NCBI GenBank assembly: GCA_030584025.1
Contig: CP129487.1
Coordinates: 2,852,001-2,916,000 of the forward strand
DNA length: 64,000 nucleotides
Direction of reading: 5' to 3'
Origin: Cyclobacteriaceae bacterium
GTDB taxonomy: Bacteria > Bacteroidota > Bacteroidia > Cytophagales > Cyclobacteriaceae
This document shows, piece by piece, positions 54,815 to 63,794 of the stretch. The notes beneath the pieces were generated by a model. The model made no database searches, was not told the origin of the DNA, and saw nothing but the letters and a program-made list of their open reading frames with translations. Each line of letters opens with the position of its first letter. Positions within the stretch are counted from its first letter, which is position 1. The translations under genes were made by a program, and so were the position numbers.

Positions 54815-55348
54815 ATGAAGAAAGGATTAATTGGACTCGTTGGACTAATAATACTCCTCGGACTTTGGTATTGGACTGAGGAGAGTGACTATTTCAGAGC
54901 GGACTACAACGACTTAACTTTAGAAGAGACTTCAGTTTTTGAAGCAGAGCCAGACCCAACAATGATTTACCGTTCGCACATCGGTAACAAGAAATACGAG
55001 TTCCCACGACAAACCGTTGACAAGGTTAAAATATTTCAAAACACTCCGTTCATTAGCTCTCTGACATCAAAGACTTTAAAAGAGAAGTTCACTACTGACT
55101 TTGTTAACTTTTTTAACGACTCGACAAACTTTGACTGGGGTGAAACGACATGGAGTTACAGAGGGTCAGAGTATATCCTTAGATTTTACAGTAATGACAA
55201 GATTGTTGGAAAAATTTATTTGTGTCTTGACGGGTGTGGCATGACCGACAGCAGACCATTTACCCCCAACATGAAATTTGGAGGACTGACAAACGAAGGA
55301 CAAGAGAAACTTGAGCTAATAATTAACGACAACCAAAAATGGGAGTAA
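54815..55348 (+). CDS. Membrane-anchored hypothetical protein, 177 residues (c52)
   Basis: No family is recognised. MKKGLIGLVGLIILLGLWYW is a signal anchor. The exported part includes TWSYRGSEYILRFYSNDKIV and IYLCLDGCGMTDSRPFTPNM, where a Cys pair may form a disulphide, and ends in the helix GLTNEGQEKLELIINDNQ. Confidence 0.7.
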   Translation: MKKGLIGLVGLIILLGLWYWTEESDYFRADYNDLTLEETSVFEAEPDPTMIYRSHIGNKKYEFPRQTVDKVKIFQNTPFISSLTSKTLKEKFTTDFVNFFNDSTNFDWGETTWSYRGSEYILRFYSNDKIVGKIYLCLDGCGMTDSRPFTPNMKFGGLTNEGQEKLELIINDNQKWE

Positions 55349-55356
55349 GATGGCAC

Positions 55357-55530
55357 TACCCACAACACCAGGTTTGGTCAATGGCGGGGTGATGTGTAAA
55401 CATAAAGTGTTATCTTCGCTACAACGTTTACCCAATGCGGACAGTGACGACTTTGTCGGCCTTAGCATTCCGCGATGCTCCATTGCTAAGGCCTCCTAAG
55501 CCCGCCACTGCCCAAACCCAAACGTTGTGG
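55357..55530 (+). repeat. attC c52
   Basis: Ends cassette c52 (54783-55524). F2, apical GGCCTTAGCA. R'' TACCCACAAC. Confidence 0.87.
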
Positions 55531-55564
55531 GCAAGCCGCTGGACAAATTAACAACTAACGACAA

Positions 55565-56026
55565 ATGAGAAGGATTTTAATTTTAATTGCAGTACTGACT
55601 TTAAACTCGTGCGAGGACAAAACAACAATGACTAAGGAGACCTCCGAGCCTGAGAAAATAGTCAACAAATTTTTCGACACCTATAAACAGGACGGACCGA
55701 GAAAAGCATTGAACAGACTCTTACCTACAAATAAGTACATATCGTCACTAGACGCGGACAGTGTCGCAATAAAACTTGAACGACTCGCAGTTGACCTAGG
55801 GGACTTCCAAGGACAGGAAAAAATAAAAGAGAGTACATACGGTAAGAGCATTACCCACTTGACTTACATTGTAAAATACTCCCGACAGCCTTTAAGGTTT
55901 AATTTTAAGTTTTATCAACCGGGTAACGGCTGGAGAATACAGAACTTTAGTTACGAAGTCGACTTCTTGGACGAGTTGGACGAAACGACAAGAGCTGTCC
56001 GACTCAAAGAAAATTATGAAGATTAG
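55565..56026 (+). CDS. Lipoprotein with NTF2-like pattern, 153 residues (c53)
   Basis: MRRILILIAVLTLNSC is the signal peptide with lipobox LNSC. The rest (PEKIVNKFFDTYKQDGPRKA, ITHLTYIVKYSRQPLRFNFK, FYQPGNGWRIQNFSYEVDFL) follows the helix-then-sheet order of NTF2-like/DUF3887-type proteins. Ligand and role are unknown. Confidence 0.73.
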   Translation: MRRILILIAVLTLNSCEDKTTMTKETSEPEKIVNKFFDTYKQDGPRKALNRLLPTNKYISSLDADSVAIKLERLAVDLGDFQGQEKIKESTYGKSITHLTYIVKYSRQPLRFNFKFYQPGNGWRIQNFSYEVDFLDELDETTRAVRLKENYED

Positions 56027-56038
56027 TATAAGCGGCCA

Positions 56039-56211
56039 GCCCACAACACCAGGTTTGGTCAATGGCGGGGTGATGTATTAGTTTAAAGTTTTATCTTCGC
56101 TACAACGTTTGCCCACGGTGGACTGTGACGACCTTGTCGGCCTTAGCATTCCGCGATGCTCCATTGCTAAGGCCTCCTAAGCCCGCCACTGCCCAAACCC
56201 AAACGTTAGCG
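56039..56211 (+). repeat. attC c53
   Basis: Ends cassette c53 (55525-56205). F2. R'' GCCCACAAC; end pairing extends to AGCGGC/GCCGCT. Confidence 0.87.
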
Positions 56212-56635
56212 CCAATACGCGGACAAAAAAATAAAGACATGTCCGCAGGCAACAACTGACTAGCGTTAACGACTCTTTCACGCAGACAAAAACGTAACTT
56301 CTGACGTAGACTTCCAATTAGTTTGGTGTACGCGGACACGCGGGAACGTTTTGGGCTTATAAATAATTAATAAAAGACTTATAAAATTCAGTGCCGCGCG
56401 CGACACGCGCGAAACCCGCCCCCCAACGTAGACAAGAGAATCGCGCGAAGCGCGAATTTTTTTTGGTTTGGCAAAGGATATTTAGAAAAATCTCCTTAAA
56501 CATTTTTTTTAGACAATTCTGACCCAAATGACAACCCAACAGACAACGTTTGGTAAAGTAGGAGCCAGACGCGTCCATAAAAATCAGCGGTGGACTCTAT
56601 CGAGTCCAAAACTAACGTACTGGTGGACGCGTACT
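56206..56635 (+). other. Cassette c54: gene-less family E, copy 3 of 4 (diverged)
   Basis: Shares with c30 the start AATACGCGGACA, the CGCAGACAAAAACG word, the CCGCCCCCC tract, the terminator and the type 1 hairpin, but the first half is diverged. This shows which parts are kept. Confidence 0.6.
56441..56464 (+). terminator. Intrinsic terminator inside c54
   Basis: Stem TCGCGC/GCGCGA with a GAA loop, then ATTTTTTTT. Loop and flanking pairs differ from c30 but the stem is kept. Confidence 0.7.
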
Positions 56636-56637
56636 GG
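56565..56637 (+). other. Pre-attC hairpin, type 1 (c54)
   Basis: CCAGACGCGTCC/GGACGCGTACTGG with inner hairpin GGACTC/GAGTCC, a compensated change from GACTTG/CAAGTC. Confidence 0.68.
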
Positions 56638-56768
56638 CGCTAACACCAGGTTTATGCCAACTGCGGGTGACAGGTTGAAATGTAGCTCGGTTTTACTAAC
56701 TTCGTTTCGCACACGTGGGACAAAGACGGCTTCGAAAGCCGCAGTCGTCATAAACCCAAACGTTAGCG
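56636..56768 (+). repeat. attC c54
   Basis: Ends cassette c54 (56206-56762). F3. R'' GGCGCTAAC. Confidence 0.84.
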
Positions 56769-56793
56769 CGCATTTACTGTTGACATTCAGACC

Positions 56794-57501
56794 ATGAAAC
56801 AACTATTGACGATAATTTTAGCAACAACAATTCACAGTCTGGTTTTCGGACAAGAAACAAAGACCCAAGAAATTGAAGTTTTAGGAGTGGGGAAACTGAC
56901 GACTAAGGCAGACTATGCGAAAATGATTATCAGTCTGACCGCTGACAGTGACGACAGAAGTGAAGTTGTTAGAAAGTTAAATAGCGACTCAGAGACGATT
57001 AGAAAAGATTTATTGGCATATGGCTTTAAACAAGACCAAATTACCGTGACAGACTTTAATATTAATGACAATAACTCATACCGAAGGCCACCAAAAGGGA
57101 GAAAGAGGTTCGAGGGATACAGAGGAGTACTAGTAAAGTACAACTTTGACTATGAGTTCAACGCAAAAGTTACTGAGCACTTGGCGACTCATCCATTAAG
57201 ACCATATTTCAAATTTGAATTCGAGTTATCGGAATCGAAAAAAGAAATAATAAGAAAAGAGTTAATGGAGAAAGCAATAATTGACGCCAAGACGAAAGCT
57301 GAGATAATTGCAAATTCATCAAATGTAAAATTGAAAAGGATAATAAAAATTAGATACGGTGAACAAAGCTTTACTCCAAATGTAGAAGTTAATACTGTGG
57401 ACTTAGTGACATCAATGGTACGGCCGACATTAGCTCAAGTAATTGACTCACCATCTATTGACTATGGAGAGACAATAGTTGTAACATGGGAGTTTGAGTA
57501 A
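56794..57501 (+). CDS. SIMPL (DUF541) domain secreted protein (c55)
   Basis: The signal peptide is MKQLLTIILATTIHSLVFGQ. The 235-residue protein has the SIMPL pattern: IEVLGVGKLTTKADYAKMII, a helix NSDSETIRKDLLAYGFKQDQ, ITVTDFNI, KYNFDYEFNAK and the AIIDAKTKAEIIANSSNVKL helix before the last strands. SIMPL proteins are periplasmic or surface proteins, some linked to oxidative stress or signalling; function is open. Confidence 0.82.
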   Translation: MKQLLTIILATTIHSLVFGQETKTQEIEVLGVGKLTTKADYAKMIISLTADSDDRSEVVRKLNSDSETIRKDLLAYGFKQDQITVTDFNINDNNSYRRPPKGRKRFEGYRGVLVKYNFDYEFNAKVTEHLATHPLRPYFKFEFELSESKKEIIRKELMEKAIIDAKTKAEIIANSSNVKLKRIIKIRYGEQSFTPNVEVNTVDLVTSMVRPTLAQVIDSPSIDYGETIVVTWEFE

Positions 57502-57506
57502 GTAAA

Positions 57507-57641
57507 CGCGCGCTAACAAAATACATATGCCATGCAGGGGTTAAGTGTTGCCATTTACGTGTAATCAACTAATTTAGTGTATCCACATGGGACTGTGACG
57601 TGTTTCAAAAACCCTGCACGTCATATGTACCAACGTTGTGG
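57507..57641 (+). repeat. attC c55
   Basis: Ends cassette c55 (56763-57635). R'' CGCGCGCTAAC. Arms ACATATG/CATATGT, stem TGCAGGG/CCCTGCA; no apical hairpin seen. Confidence 0.8.
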
Positions 57642-57672
57642 GTAATTGCCAAAAACGGACGGACAACAGAAA

Positions 57673-58146
57673 ATGAAATTAACAATTTTGACTTTCATCT
57701 TGGTAGTAACGTTGGACAGTTGTTCAAGTAATTACAACACGGACAAATTCAACAAAAATGTATGGCTATCAAATAATGACATGGCCGACAGATACAATCC
57801 GAGAGCCCAAATGACCAAGGACTTAATCGAGAATTATTTAAAACCTGGAATACACAGAGACTCAATAATAATTTTACTAGGCAGACCATATTTGGAGAAA
57901 ATTGAAAATAGACTTCCAAAAGGACTTCAAGTTCCGGATTCACTATCCTTGGTCGACTCTGTAAATTTTAGAGTAGAAAATCGGGACAGAGCATTAAAAA
58001 ACTTTAATGACTGGTATGCCGCACATGGACAACCGGACACTCTAATGTTTTATCCGGTTGGTTGGTCAACAATTGACCCAAACTTTTTGGTAATCAAATT
58101 TAGACCTGATAGTGTTGCCGATAAATTTTGGGTTGAACAACATTGA
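57673..58146 (+). CDS. Lipoprotein, SmpA/BamE-like pattern, 157 residues (c56)
   Basis: The start MKLTILTFILVVTLDSC gives lipobox LDSC; the longer frame adds nine polar residues. The segment MTKDLIENYLKPGIHRDSII, LLGRPYLEK and the later DTLMFYPVGW, FLVIKFRPDSVADKFWV follow the helix-helix-strand order of SmpA/BamE-like small lipoproteins. Sequence likeness is weak. Confidence 0.7.
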   Translation: MKLTILTFILVVTLDSCSSNYNTDKFNKNVWLSNNDMADRYNPRAQMTKDLIENYLKPGIHRDSIIILLGRPYLEKIENRLPKGLQVPDSLSLVDSVNFRVENRDRALKNFNDWYAAHGQPDTLMFYPVGWSTIDPNFLVIKFRPDSVADKFWVEQH

Positions 58147-58177
58147 CGGACAACGAATAGAGATTGTTGACGGCAAC

Positions 58178-58351
58178 TACCCACAACACCAGGTTTGGTC
58201 AATGGCGGGGTGATGTATTAGTTTAAAGTTTTATCTTCGCTACAACGTTTGCCCACGGTGGACTGTGACGACCTTGTCGGCCTTAGCATTCCGCGATGCT
58301 CCATTGCTAAGGCCTCCTAAGCCCGCCACTGCCCAAACCCAAACGTTGTAG
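58178..58351 (+). repeat. attC c56
   Basis: Ends cassette c56 (57636-58345). F2. R'' TACCCACAAC. Confidence 0.87.
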
Positions 58352-58684
58352 GCAAGGCGGTAACTTTCAAATGACGTTTTAGTAAACGTTTAAGTTCTGG
58401 CTCTGACGACTTCTAATGCAGAGTAAATCCAACCAATCAAATAAGGAATTAATCAAATAATGAATTATAAAATAATATGGTCGCGCGATGCGCGCTTTTT
58501 TTTATTAACGAACTGATGGGCCGCTACCGCTGACTTTTGGTTTAACTCTACGCTAAACGTTTTCGTGTAAACTATGACATCTCTCCTACGCCCGACACAG
58601 GGATCTTAAAAAAAACTTTCAAAGTTTCTATGACGAGTTGACCAACGACAAAGACTGAAGTTTCTATGGAAATCAAACCGCCCT
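58346..58684 (+). other. Cassette c57: gene-less cassette with terminator
   Basis: No frame of note. About 135 bases precede a strong terminator and ~180 bases follow it. Its body is not shared with other cassettes. It might encode a short RNA ending at the terminator. Confidence 0.55.
58482..58503 (+). terminator. Intrinsic terminator inside c57
   Basis: Stem CGCGC/GCGCG with a GAT loop, then C and eight T. Confidence 0.7.
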
Positions 58685-58818
58685 GGCCTACAACAATATG
58701 TTTGCGTCAGGCGGGGGTGTTGGGTAAATTAAAGTTTTTGTATCTTTAGTTCGTATCGGGTTTGGGTGACGTTTACGTTTTCAAAAACCCCGCCCGACCG
58801 CAAACACAAACGTTGTGC
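58685..58818 (+). repeat. attC c57
   Basis: Ends cassette c57 (58346-58812). R'' GGCCTACAAC. Arms GTTTGCG/CGCAAAC, stem GGCGGGG/CCCCGCC. Confidence 0.82.
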
Positions 58819-58835
58819 ACAATGCGCCAGGACAG

Positions 58836-59414
58836 ATGAGTAAACGGACAACTAAAATATTAATCATCGGACTTTTGACAACGACCGGTTTGACCTTTGG
58901 GTACTTCAAGGTTGACAAGTTTTTGAAGGTAGACTCTTGCCTCGACCGTGGTGGACGATGGAACTATGAGACTAATGAGTGTGAATTAGAGACGACTGCT
59001 AAGTCGGACACGGTGGACACGCTGCACGGATATAATGAACTTTTAGGCAAAGATGACAGGACTGTTTACACAGTTTCAGAATATAACACCGACTTGGAGA
59101 ACGTTGATAATGTTAAACGACCCGAGAAAACAATAATTAATAATCCGACAGTTGACACCGCATTACTTTTTAGAATATGGACGTTAGACCCAGACGGACC
59201 TCACGCTGACTTTTGGATAAAAAAAGAACATTTTTATATCGTGGACTATGACGGAGACGGCAGAATGCCCTACATACTCGATAAAGACTCTTTGACAATT
59301 TATTACAACGACTTCATTCAAAAAGGACGAGTGTTAAAAGTGACAAAGGACTCGATGACAATTAAGTGGGACGATGCGGACGAACCGACAGATTATATTG
59401 AATGGAGGAACTAA
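58836..59414 (+). CDS. Membrane-anchored hypothetical protein, copy 2 (c58)
   Basis: This 192-residue protein equals the c36 product except for Asp in place of Gly in GKDDRTVY. The whole 777-bp cassette is duplicated, with new neighbours on both sides. One substitution in 192 residues means the duplication is recent but not brand new. Confidence 0.72.
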   Translation: MSKRTTKILIIGLLTTTGLTFGYFKVDKFLKVDSCLDRGGRWNYETNECELETTAKSDTVDTLHGYNELLGKDDRTVYTVSEYNTDLENVDNVKRPEKTIINNPTVDTALLFRIWTLDPDGPHADFWIKKEHFYIVDYDGDGRMPYILDKDSLTIYYNDFIQKGRVLKVTKDSMTIKWDDADEPTDYIEWRN

Positions 59415-59422
59415 GGCGCACA

Positions 59423-59595
59423 GTGCACAACACCAGGTTTGGTCAATGGCGGGGTGACCAGTCTGTAAAAAGTTTTATCTTCGCTACAACGTTTGCCCAC
59501 GGTAGACAGTGACGACCTTGTCGGCCTTAGCATTCCGCGATGCTCCATTGCTAAGGCCTCCTAAGCCCGCCACTGCCCAAACCCAAACGTTGGCA
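59423..59595 (+). repeat. attC c58
   Basis: Ends cassette c58 (58813-59589). F2, same as attC c36. Confidence 0.87.
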
Positions 59596-59607
59596 GTCAT
59601 TTTTTCT

Positions 59608-60195
59608 ATGAAAAATCAACTACTAATCTTAGGACTTTGGACACTTTTGAGTTGCACGACAAAATCGGACACTCAGACCTTTACTCAAGCCGACACTTTA
59701 AACAATGACATCAATGTTGAACAAACTGAAGTAAAGACTATTGACTCAGTTCTTTATAAAAGTGAGACACTTCATTACTTTTCATCAACGACAGACAAGG
59801 ATTCATTTAAAATCGTTGTAACAGGACAATCTCTCAAAAACGGACAATTCAGATTTCAAGTAATTACAAAAGACGGACAAGTAATTCTTAATGAGAGCTA
59901 CGAGACAACAATGCTTTTGGACTATGGACTTAAAGCTAATTCAACCGACAGTGAAATAGAAGATTACATAAAAACAAGAATTGACAAGTTCTTCAACGCA
60001 GACAATTTTCATCAACCGGCAATTTCAAAAACTGACACTTTTGACGAGGACTACGGGGATAAGGAAATTTGGGACGACATTATTTCCGACCAGACTTCAA
60101 TTGGATTCTATTATCTAATCGGAGAAGAGGACGGCCGACAAATTGCTTTTTCAAAGAAAAAAGGAAAAGTGGTTCTCTACTATAATTGCTGTTGA
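59608..60195 (+). CDS. Lipoprotein of unknown function, 195 residues (c59)
   Basis: No family is recognised. MKNQLLILGLWTLLSC is the signal peptide with lipobox LLSC. A Thr/Asp-rich linker precedes a domain with SFKIVVTGQSLKNGQFRFQV, YGLKANSTDSEIEDYIKTRI, and IGFYYLIGEEDGRQIAFSKK, ending in a Cys pair (YYNCC). The upstream frame crosses attC c58. Confidence 0.71.
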   Translation: MKNQLLILGLWTLLSCTTKSDTQTFTQADTLNNDINVEQTEVKTIDSVLYKSETLHYFSSTTDKDSFKIVVTGQSLKNGQFRFQVITKDGQVILNESYETTMLLDYGLKANSTDSEIEDYIKTRIDKFFNADNFHQPAISKTDTFDEDYGDKEIWDDIISDQTSIGFYYLIGEEDGRQIAFSKKKGKVVLYYNCC

Positions 60196-60203
60196 AAAAA
60201 CGC

Positions 60204-60376
60204 CTGCCAACACCGTGTTTATTTAATTGCGGGGTACGGTGTGGCAATTACGTTTTGTTTCTTATTTTAGTCCGCTGTAGGCGGACAGTTGCGGAGCAAG
60301 TCGGGCTTAACATTCCGCTGCGCTCCATTTTTAAGCCCTCCTACTCCCGCAACTAAATAAACACAACACGTTGTGT
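60204..60376 (+). repeat. attC c59
   Basis: Ends cassette c59 (59590-60370). R'' CTGCCAAC. Stem TTTATTTA/TAAATAAA, TTGCGGG/CCCGCAA, apical GGGCTTAA/TTAAGCCC. Confidence 0.84.
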
Positions 60377-60409
60377 GCAAGCCCGCATTGGACAGTGAAC
60401 CCAACTAAT

Positions 60410-60733
60410 ATGGAGAGACAATTAATAGAGCTTGAAACTGTTTGCATCACGGACAATGACGTGACAATTGCAGCGAACTTGCAAGCCGATAAACCTATTT
60501 ATACAAACATCTTTTGCGACAAAGACCAATTTGTTAACTTCTTACTTGAGGAGAATAGCTTAATAGCAAAAAAGATATTTGACAGTTTGAAAGAAAATAA
60601 AATCAATGAACATGGAGCTTGGCAAATTGACATGCAAGACATAAACGACAATAAGCCCTGGACTCCCAAAACAAAATTCAAACTGGAGCAAGTGGACTCT
60701 GAGGGCTACGAATTCATTTGCTACAGACTTTAA
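60410..60733 (+). CDS. Hypothetical protein, 107 residues, first gene of c60
   Basis: No family is recognised. The start MERQLIELETVCITDNDVTI is placed 13 codons inside the longest frame, after the cassette leader. It is a small soluble protein with strands, then a helix (NFLLEENSLIAKKIFDSLKE), then strands. It is followed after 30 bases by a second gene, an unusual two-gene cassette. It could be a partner or immunity protein for the second gene. Confidence 0.67.
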   Translation: MERQLIELETVCITDNDVTIAANLQADKPIYTNIFCDKDQFVNFLLEENSLIAKKIFDSLKENKINEHGAWQIDMQDINDNKPWTPKTKFKLEQVDSEGYEFICYRL

Positions 60734-60763
60734 ATGCTAACAAATTAAAATTAGGATTAGACT

Positions 60764-61303
60764 GTGAAATCAATTCTGAATTCAGACTTTAAAATAATTC
60801 AATCCGACAACGACTTTGACTACCAAACGAAGTTAACATCTAAGCTAGATAACGTTGACGTTGACTTCAATCAAGAAATAATCAATGAAATTGTTCTCTG
60901 GAAAGTAAATCGCTACGCTGAATTAGATAATGAACTTATCAGCAAAATAAATCAAATCAAGAAGACGGACTTGAGAATTAACGAAACATTGACAAGGGAG
61001 ATTCTTTCTGAGTTGTTGAAGACTAAAGGGGTTAAACTTCCAATGGCTTCTACAATTCTTAGATTCCGAAATCCAAGAATATTTCAGATTATTGACCAGA
61101 GAGTTTACAGAATTATATATGACGAGAAATTAAAGTTACCCTATAACAGACATCTGCCAGAGCAAATTGATTTATATCTAAAATACTTGACAGATTTAAG
61201 GACTGTGGCCGACAAGTTAAAAATACCGTTTGAGTTATCTGACAGGATATTATTTATGGCAGACAGGAGATTAAACAAGGATGACATTTTAGACAACTAT
61301 TAA
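60764..61303 (+). CDS. HhH-GPD-like hypothetical protein, second gene of c60
   Basis: The start is GTG. The 179 residues are helical. The segment LLKTKGVKLPMASTILRFRN followed by PRIFQIIDQRVYRII matches the helix-hairpin-helix pattern of DNA glycosylase-like (HhH-GPD) folds, where an Asp after the hairpin is catalytic (here IIDQRV). The protein lacks an iron-sulphur motif. A DNA-related role is inferred only. Confidence 0.68.
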   Translation: MKSILNSDFKIIQSDNDFDYQTKLTSKLDNVDVDFNQEIINEIVLWKVNRYAELDNELISKINQIKKTDLRINETLTREILSELLKTKGVKLPMASTILRFRNPRIFQIIDQRVYRIIYDEKLKLPYNRHLPEQIDLYLKYLTDLRTVADKLKIPFELSDRILFMADRRLNKDDILDNY

Positions 61304-61337
61304 TGACTACTAACAAAGATTTCGGAAATGCGGGCCA

Positions 61338-61511
61338 GCACACAACAACAGGTTTGGTCAATGGCGGGGTGATGTGTATTTATAAAGTTTTTATCTTCGC
61401 CACAACGTTTGCCCACTGCGGACAGTGACGACCTTGTCGGCCTTAGCATTCCGCGATGCTCCATTGCTAAGGCCTCCTAAGCCCGCCACTGCCCAAACCC
61501 AAACGTTACCG
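61338..61511 (+). repeat. attC c60
   Basis: Ends cassette c60 (60371-61505). F2. R'' GCACACAAC; end pairing extends to AATGCGGGC/GCCCGCATT. Confidence 0.87.
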
Positions 61512-61941
61512 CCAATACGCGGACAGGGAAATTAAAAATAAAAAGACAACTGACTCGTCCGCAGACAATGACGGCAACTTTTGGCTTGTTCGTTTCCGCA
61601 GACAGTAACGTAGCAGGCAACATTTGACTCGCACGTTCTCGTAGACAGTAACGTAACGTTTGACTTGGTGAAAAATCCCTGGCTAAAGTTTCAGCAGACA
61701 TTTGAGTAACGCGAGACAGCGCCCCCCCCGAGCGACTAAAGAGAACGCGCGTAAGCGCGAATTTTTTTTAGGTTTGGCGAAGGATATTTTGAAAAATCGC
61801 CTTAAAAATTTTTTTCAGACAATTTTGACTTAAATGACGACCCAACAGACAACGTTTGGTAAAGGTGGAGCCAGACGCGTCCCAAAAAAAGTTAGCGGTA
61901 GACTCTATTGAGTCATAAAAATTAAGCGGTGGACGCGTACT
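61506..61941 (+). other. Cassette c61: gene-less family E, copy 4 of 4 (diverged)
   Basis: About 85-90% like c30 by eye, with the GCAGACAATGACGG / GCAGACAGTAACG repeats kept. No frame survives across copies. Confidence 0.6.
61746..61769 (+). terminator. Intrinsic terminator inside c61
   Basis: CGCGC/GCGCG stem with GTAA loop and eight T. Confidence 0.7.
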
Positions 61942-61943
61942 GG
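61871..61943 (+). other. Pre-attC hairpin, type 1 (c61)
   Basis: CCAGACGCGTCC/GGACGCGTACTGG with inner hairpin GACTC/GAGTC. Confidence 0.65.
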
Positions 61944-62111
61944 CGGTAACAACAGGTTTGTGCCAGCTTGCGGGTGATGTGTGGCTATGAAGTTTTCGTT
62001 TCTTTATTTAGTTTCGTAACGGTAGACAGCTTGGACTGGTCGGGCTTGCCATTCGTTCCTCATTTAGCAAGCCCTCCTATCCGCAAGCCGTCACAAACCC
62101 AAACGTTGTGT
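61942..62111 (+). repeat. attC c61
   Basis: Ends cassette c61 (61506-62105). F5 with apical GGGCTTGC/GCAAGCCC. Confidence 0.85.
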
Positions 62112-62153
62112 GCTATTAACTTTGGACAAATTAGACTTTTATAATTAGCGACA

Positions 62154-62528
62154 ATGACTGATAAAGAATTAAAAGATTTCAATTGGACAGAAGTTCAGTT
62201 TGCTAAACAAGCTAACAAAAACATTTTAATTTTAGTATCATCGGACAATTCAAGTGCTGACTATTTTTTAAAAATATTAAAGAGTAAAGAATTTAACCTT
62301 GGTATTATTCAAAAGGGACAACTTAAAACTTATACTTTTCAATTAGATTTTAAAGAAGGGGGACTAATTGGATTTGAAACTGCCTATACTGAGGACAACT
62401 TTCCAGTAGTAAAATTGGCGAAGAATCAACAATTAACTCATGTGACAACTGCTTACAGGGACGACCAAAGTAAGTTGCAACTACTAAGTCCTTATCACAC
62501 TTTGGAGAATTTGATTCATTTAAATTAG
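62154..62528 (+). CDS. Hypothetical cytoplasmic protein, 124 residues (c62)
   Basis: No family is recognised. The start MTDKELKDFNWTEVQFAKQA is an acidic helix; strands follow (KNILILVSSDNSSADYFLKI, GGLIGFETAYTEDNFPVVKL). The pattern suggests a small alpha/beta domain. Its attC site is unlike all others in the window, which suggests a separate origin. Confidence 0.66.
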   Translation: MTDKELKDFNWTEVQFAKQANKNILILVSSDNSSADYFLKILKSKEFNLGIIQKGQLKTYTFQLDFKEGGLIGFETAYTEDNFPVVKLAKNQQLTHVTTAYRDDQSKLQLLSPYHTLENLIHLN

Positions 62529-62545
62529 ATGAGGACAAGTTAACA

Positions 62546-62676
62546 GCACACAACAGCAGGTTTGTGCTATTGCTCTGTGAAGAGTCAGTATTAATTTTTG
62601 GTTTTTTATTACTTTTTTTCATGGTGGATAATTTTTAATTTTATATTTCGCAACATCACAAACCCAAACGTTGTGT
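62546..62676 (+). repeat. attC c62
   Basis: Ends cassette c62 (62106-62670). Unique centre, AT-rich with poor pairing; only GGTTTGTG/CACAAACC arms and cores are kept. R'' GCACACAAC. Confidence 0.75.
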
Positions 62677-63066
62677 GCAATTGGTGCAGCTGAAATGATA
62701 AAAAGTGTTTTTACAAAAGAGGATTTTATATTTCAGCTCAGTTTTCTAAAAGTAAGACGGTAGAGAAATCAGTATGATTTCGATTCAAGTCCTTGCGGTG
62801 AGACCGTGGAAAGTTCGCACTTTCAAACGGGTGACCCCGTTCCAAGGACTTGGGGACGAAGTTAGCCGTTATCGAGGACATCATCCAGATGGCAACCGAT
62901 TACAAACGGTTAATTACGGCTTTTACGACTTACTTAGACGATTATTGAGCCGTAAAATCCCTTTTGACCGTCCAAACAACAGACATATAGACCCATCTAT
63001 ATGTTCATAATTTGGACTTAAAAACACTTCTTGACTTTAAATTCAGTGTTGACCGCTGCACCAACA
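62671..63066 (+). ncRNA. Cassette c63: folded RNA candidate, copy 4 of 4
   Basis: Repeats c1; the 78-codon frame is at 62774-63010. Confidence 0.5.
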
Positions 63067-63158
63067 GCACACAACACCATGTTTGTGTCAATGGCGCTGA
63101 ATTAATTTAATTTTTTTATTTTTGATTCAGCGCCACTGCACAAACACATACATTGGCA
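63067..63158 (+). repeat. attC c63
   Basis: Ends cassette c63 (62671-63152). F1; the junction base is A before TTGGCA. Confidence 0.85.
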
Positions 63159-63184
63159 ACAATAGCCTGCGACAATTTCGAACA

Positions 63185-63784
63185 ATGACGACTAAGACAA
63201 TATTTCTATTCATAATAATTGGACTGACCAACTCTTCTTGTGGAATACTTGGTGTTTACTCCGACAACGCAAATAGAGACCCTGACCACCAAGCTAAGTT
63301 GTATGCTGACATTAATAACAGTCCAATTGCAAAACAAATGGACTCTTTAATTAGACAAATCGACTCTGCCGAATCTTCAATTCCATCGAACTTAAACGAA
63401 TGTGTATTGGTTGTCGAAACTTTTGACAATTACTCAGACTTTCTAAATAGATGGAAACACAAGTTTAGGACTCCTCAAGATACGAAGGCAGAAAAAAGGG
63501 AATTTAAAAAATATCAAAAGAAAAAGACATCTCTATTAAAAGACCCGAAATTCGAGACAGTTTATTTAGACAAAAAAGACTATCAAACTAAAGACATTGA
63601 AAAATATAGGTACATACTAAAAACGACAGTCCGACTTAATTATGACCCGAAAAGTATAACAATCGACAATAATGGATTTGTGTATCCATACGTAGGGACA
63701 CTCATTTATTATATCCATGACAGAAAGACAGATAGGGTTTTTAAGGAAATAGATGACATTAAAGTTTTAACCAAACAGAAGTGA
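63185..63784 (+). CDS. Lipoprotein of unknown function, 199 residues (c64)
   Basis: No family is recognised. The start MTTKTIFLFIIIGLTNSSC gives lipobox NSSC; the frame open from 63122 crosses attC c63. The middle is basic and helical (RTPQDTKAEKREFKKYQKKK); the end is strand-rich (YILKTTVRLNYDPKSITIDN, GTLIYYIHDRKTDRVFKEID). Confidence 0.71.
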   Translation: MTTKTIFLFIIIGLTNSSCGILGVYSDNANRDPDHQAKLYADINNSPIAKQMDSLIRQIDSAESSIPSNLNECVLVVETFDNYSDFLNRWKHKFRTPQDTKAEKREFKKYQKKKTSLLKDPKFETVYLDKKDYQTKDIEKYRYILKTTVRLNYDPKSITIDNNGFVYPYVGTLIYYIHDRKTDRVFKEIDDIKVLTKQK

Positions 63785-63794
63785 GAAGGCTACT

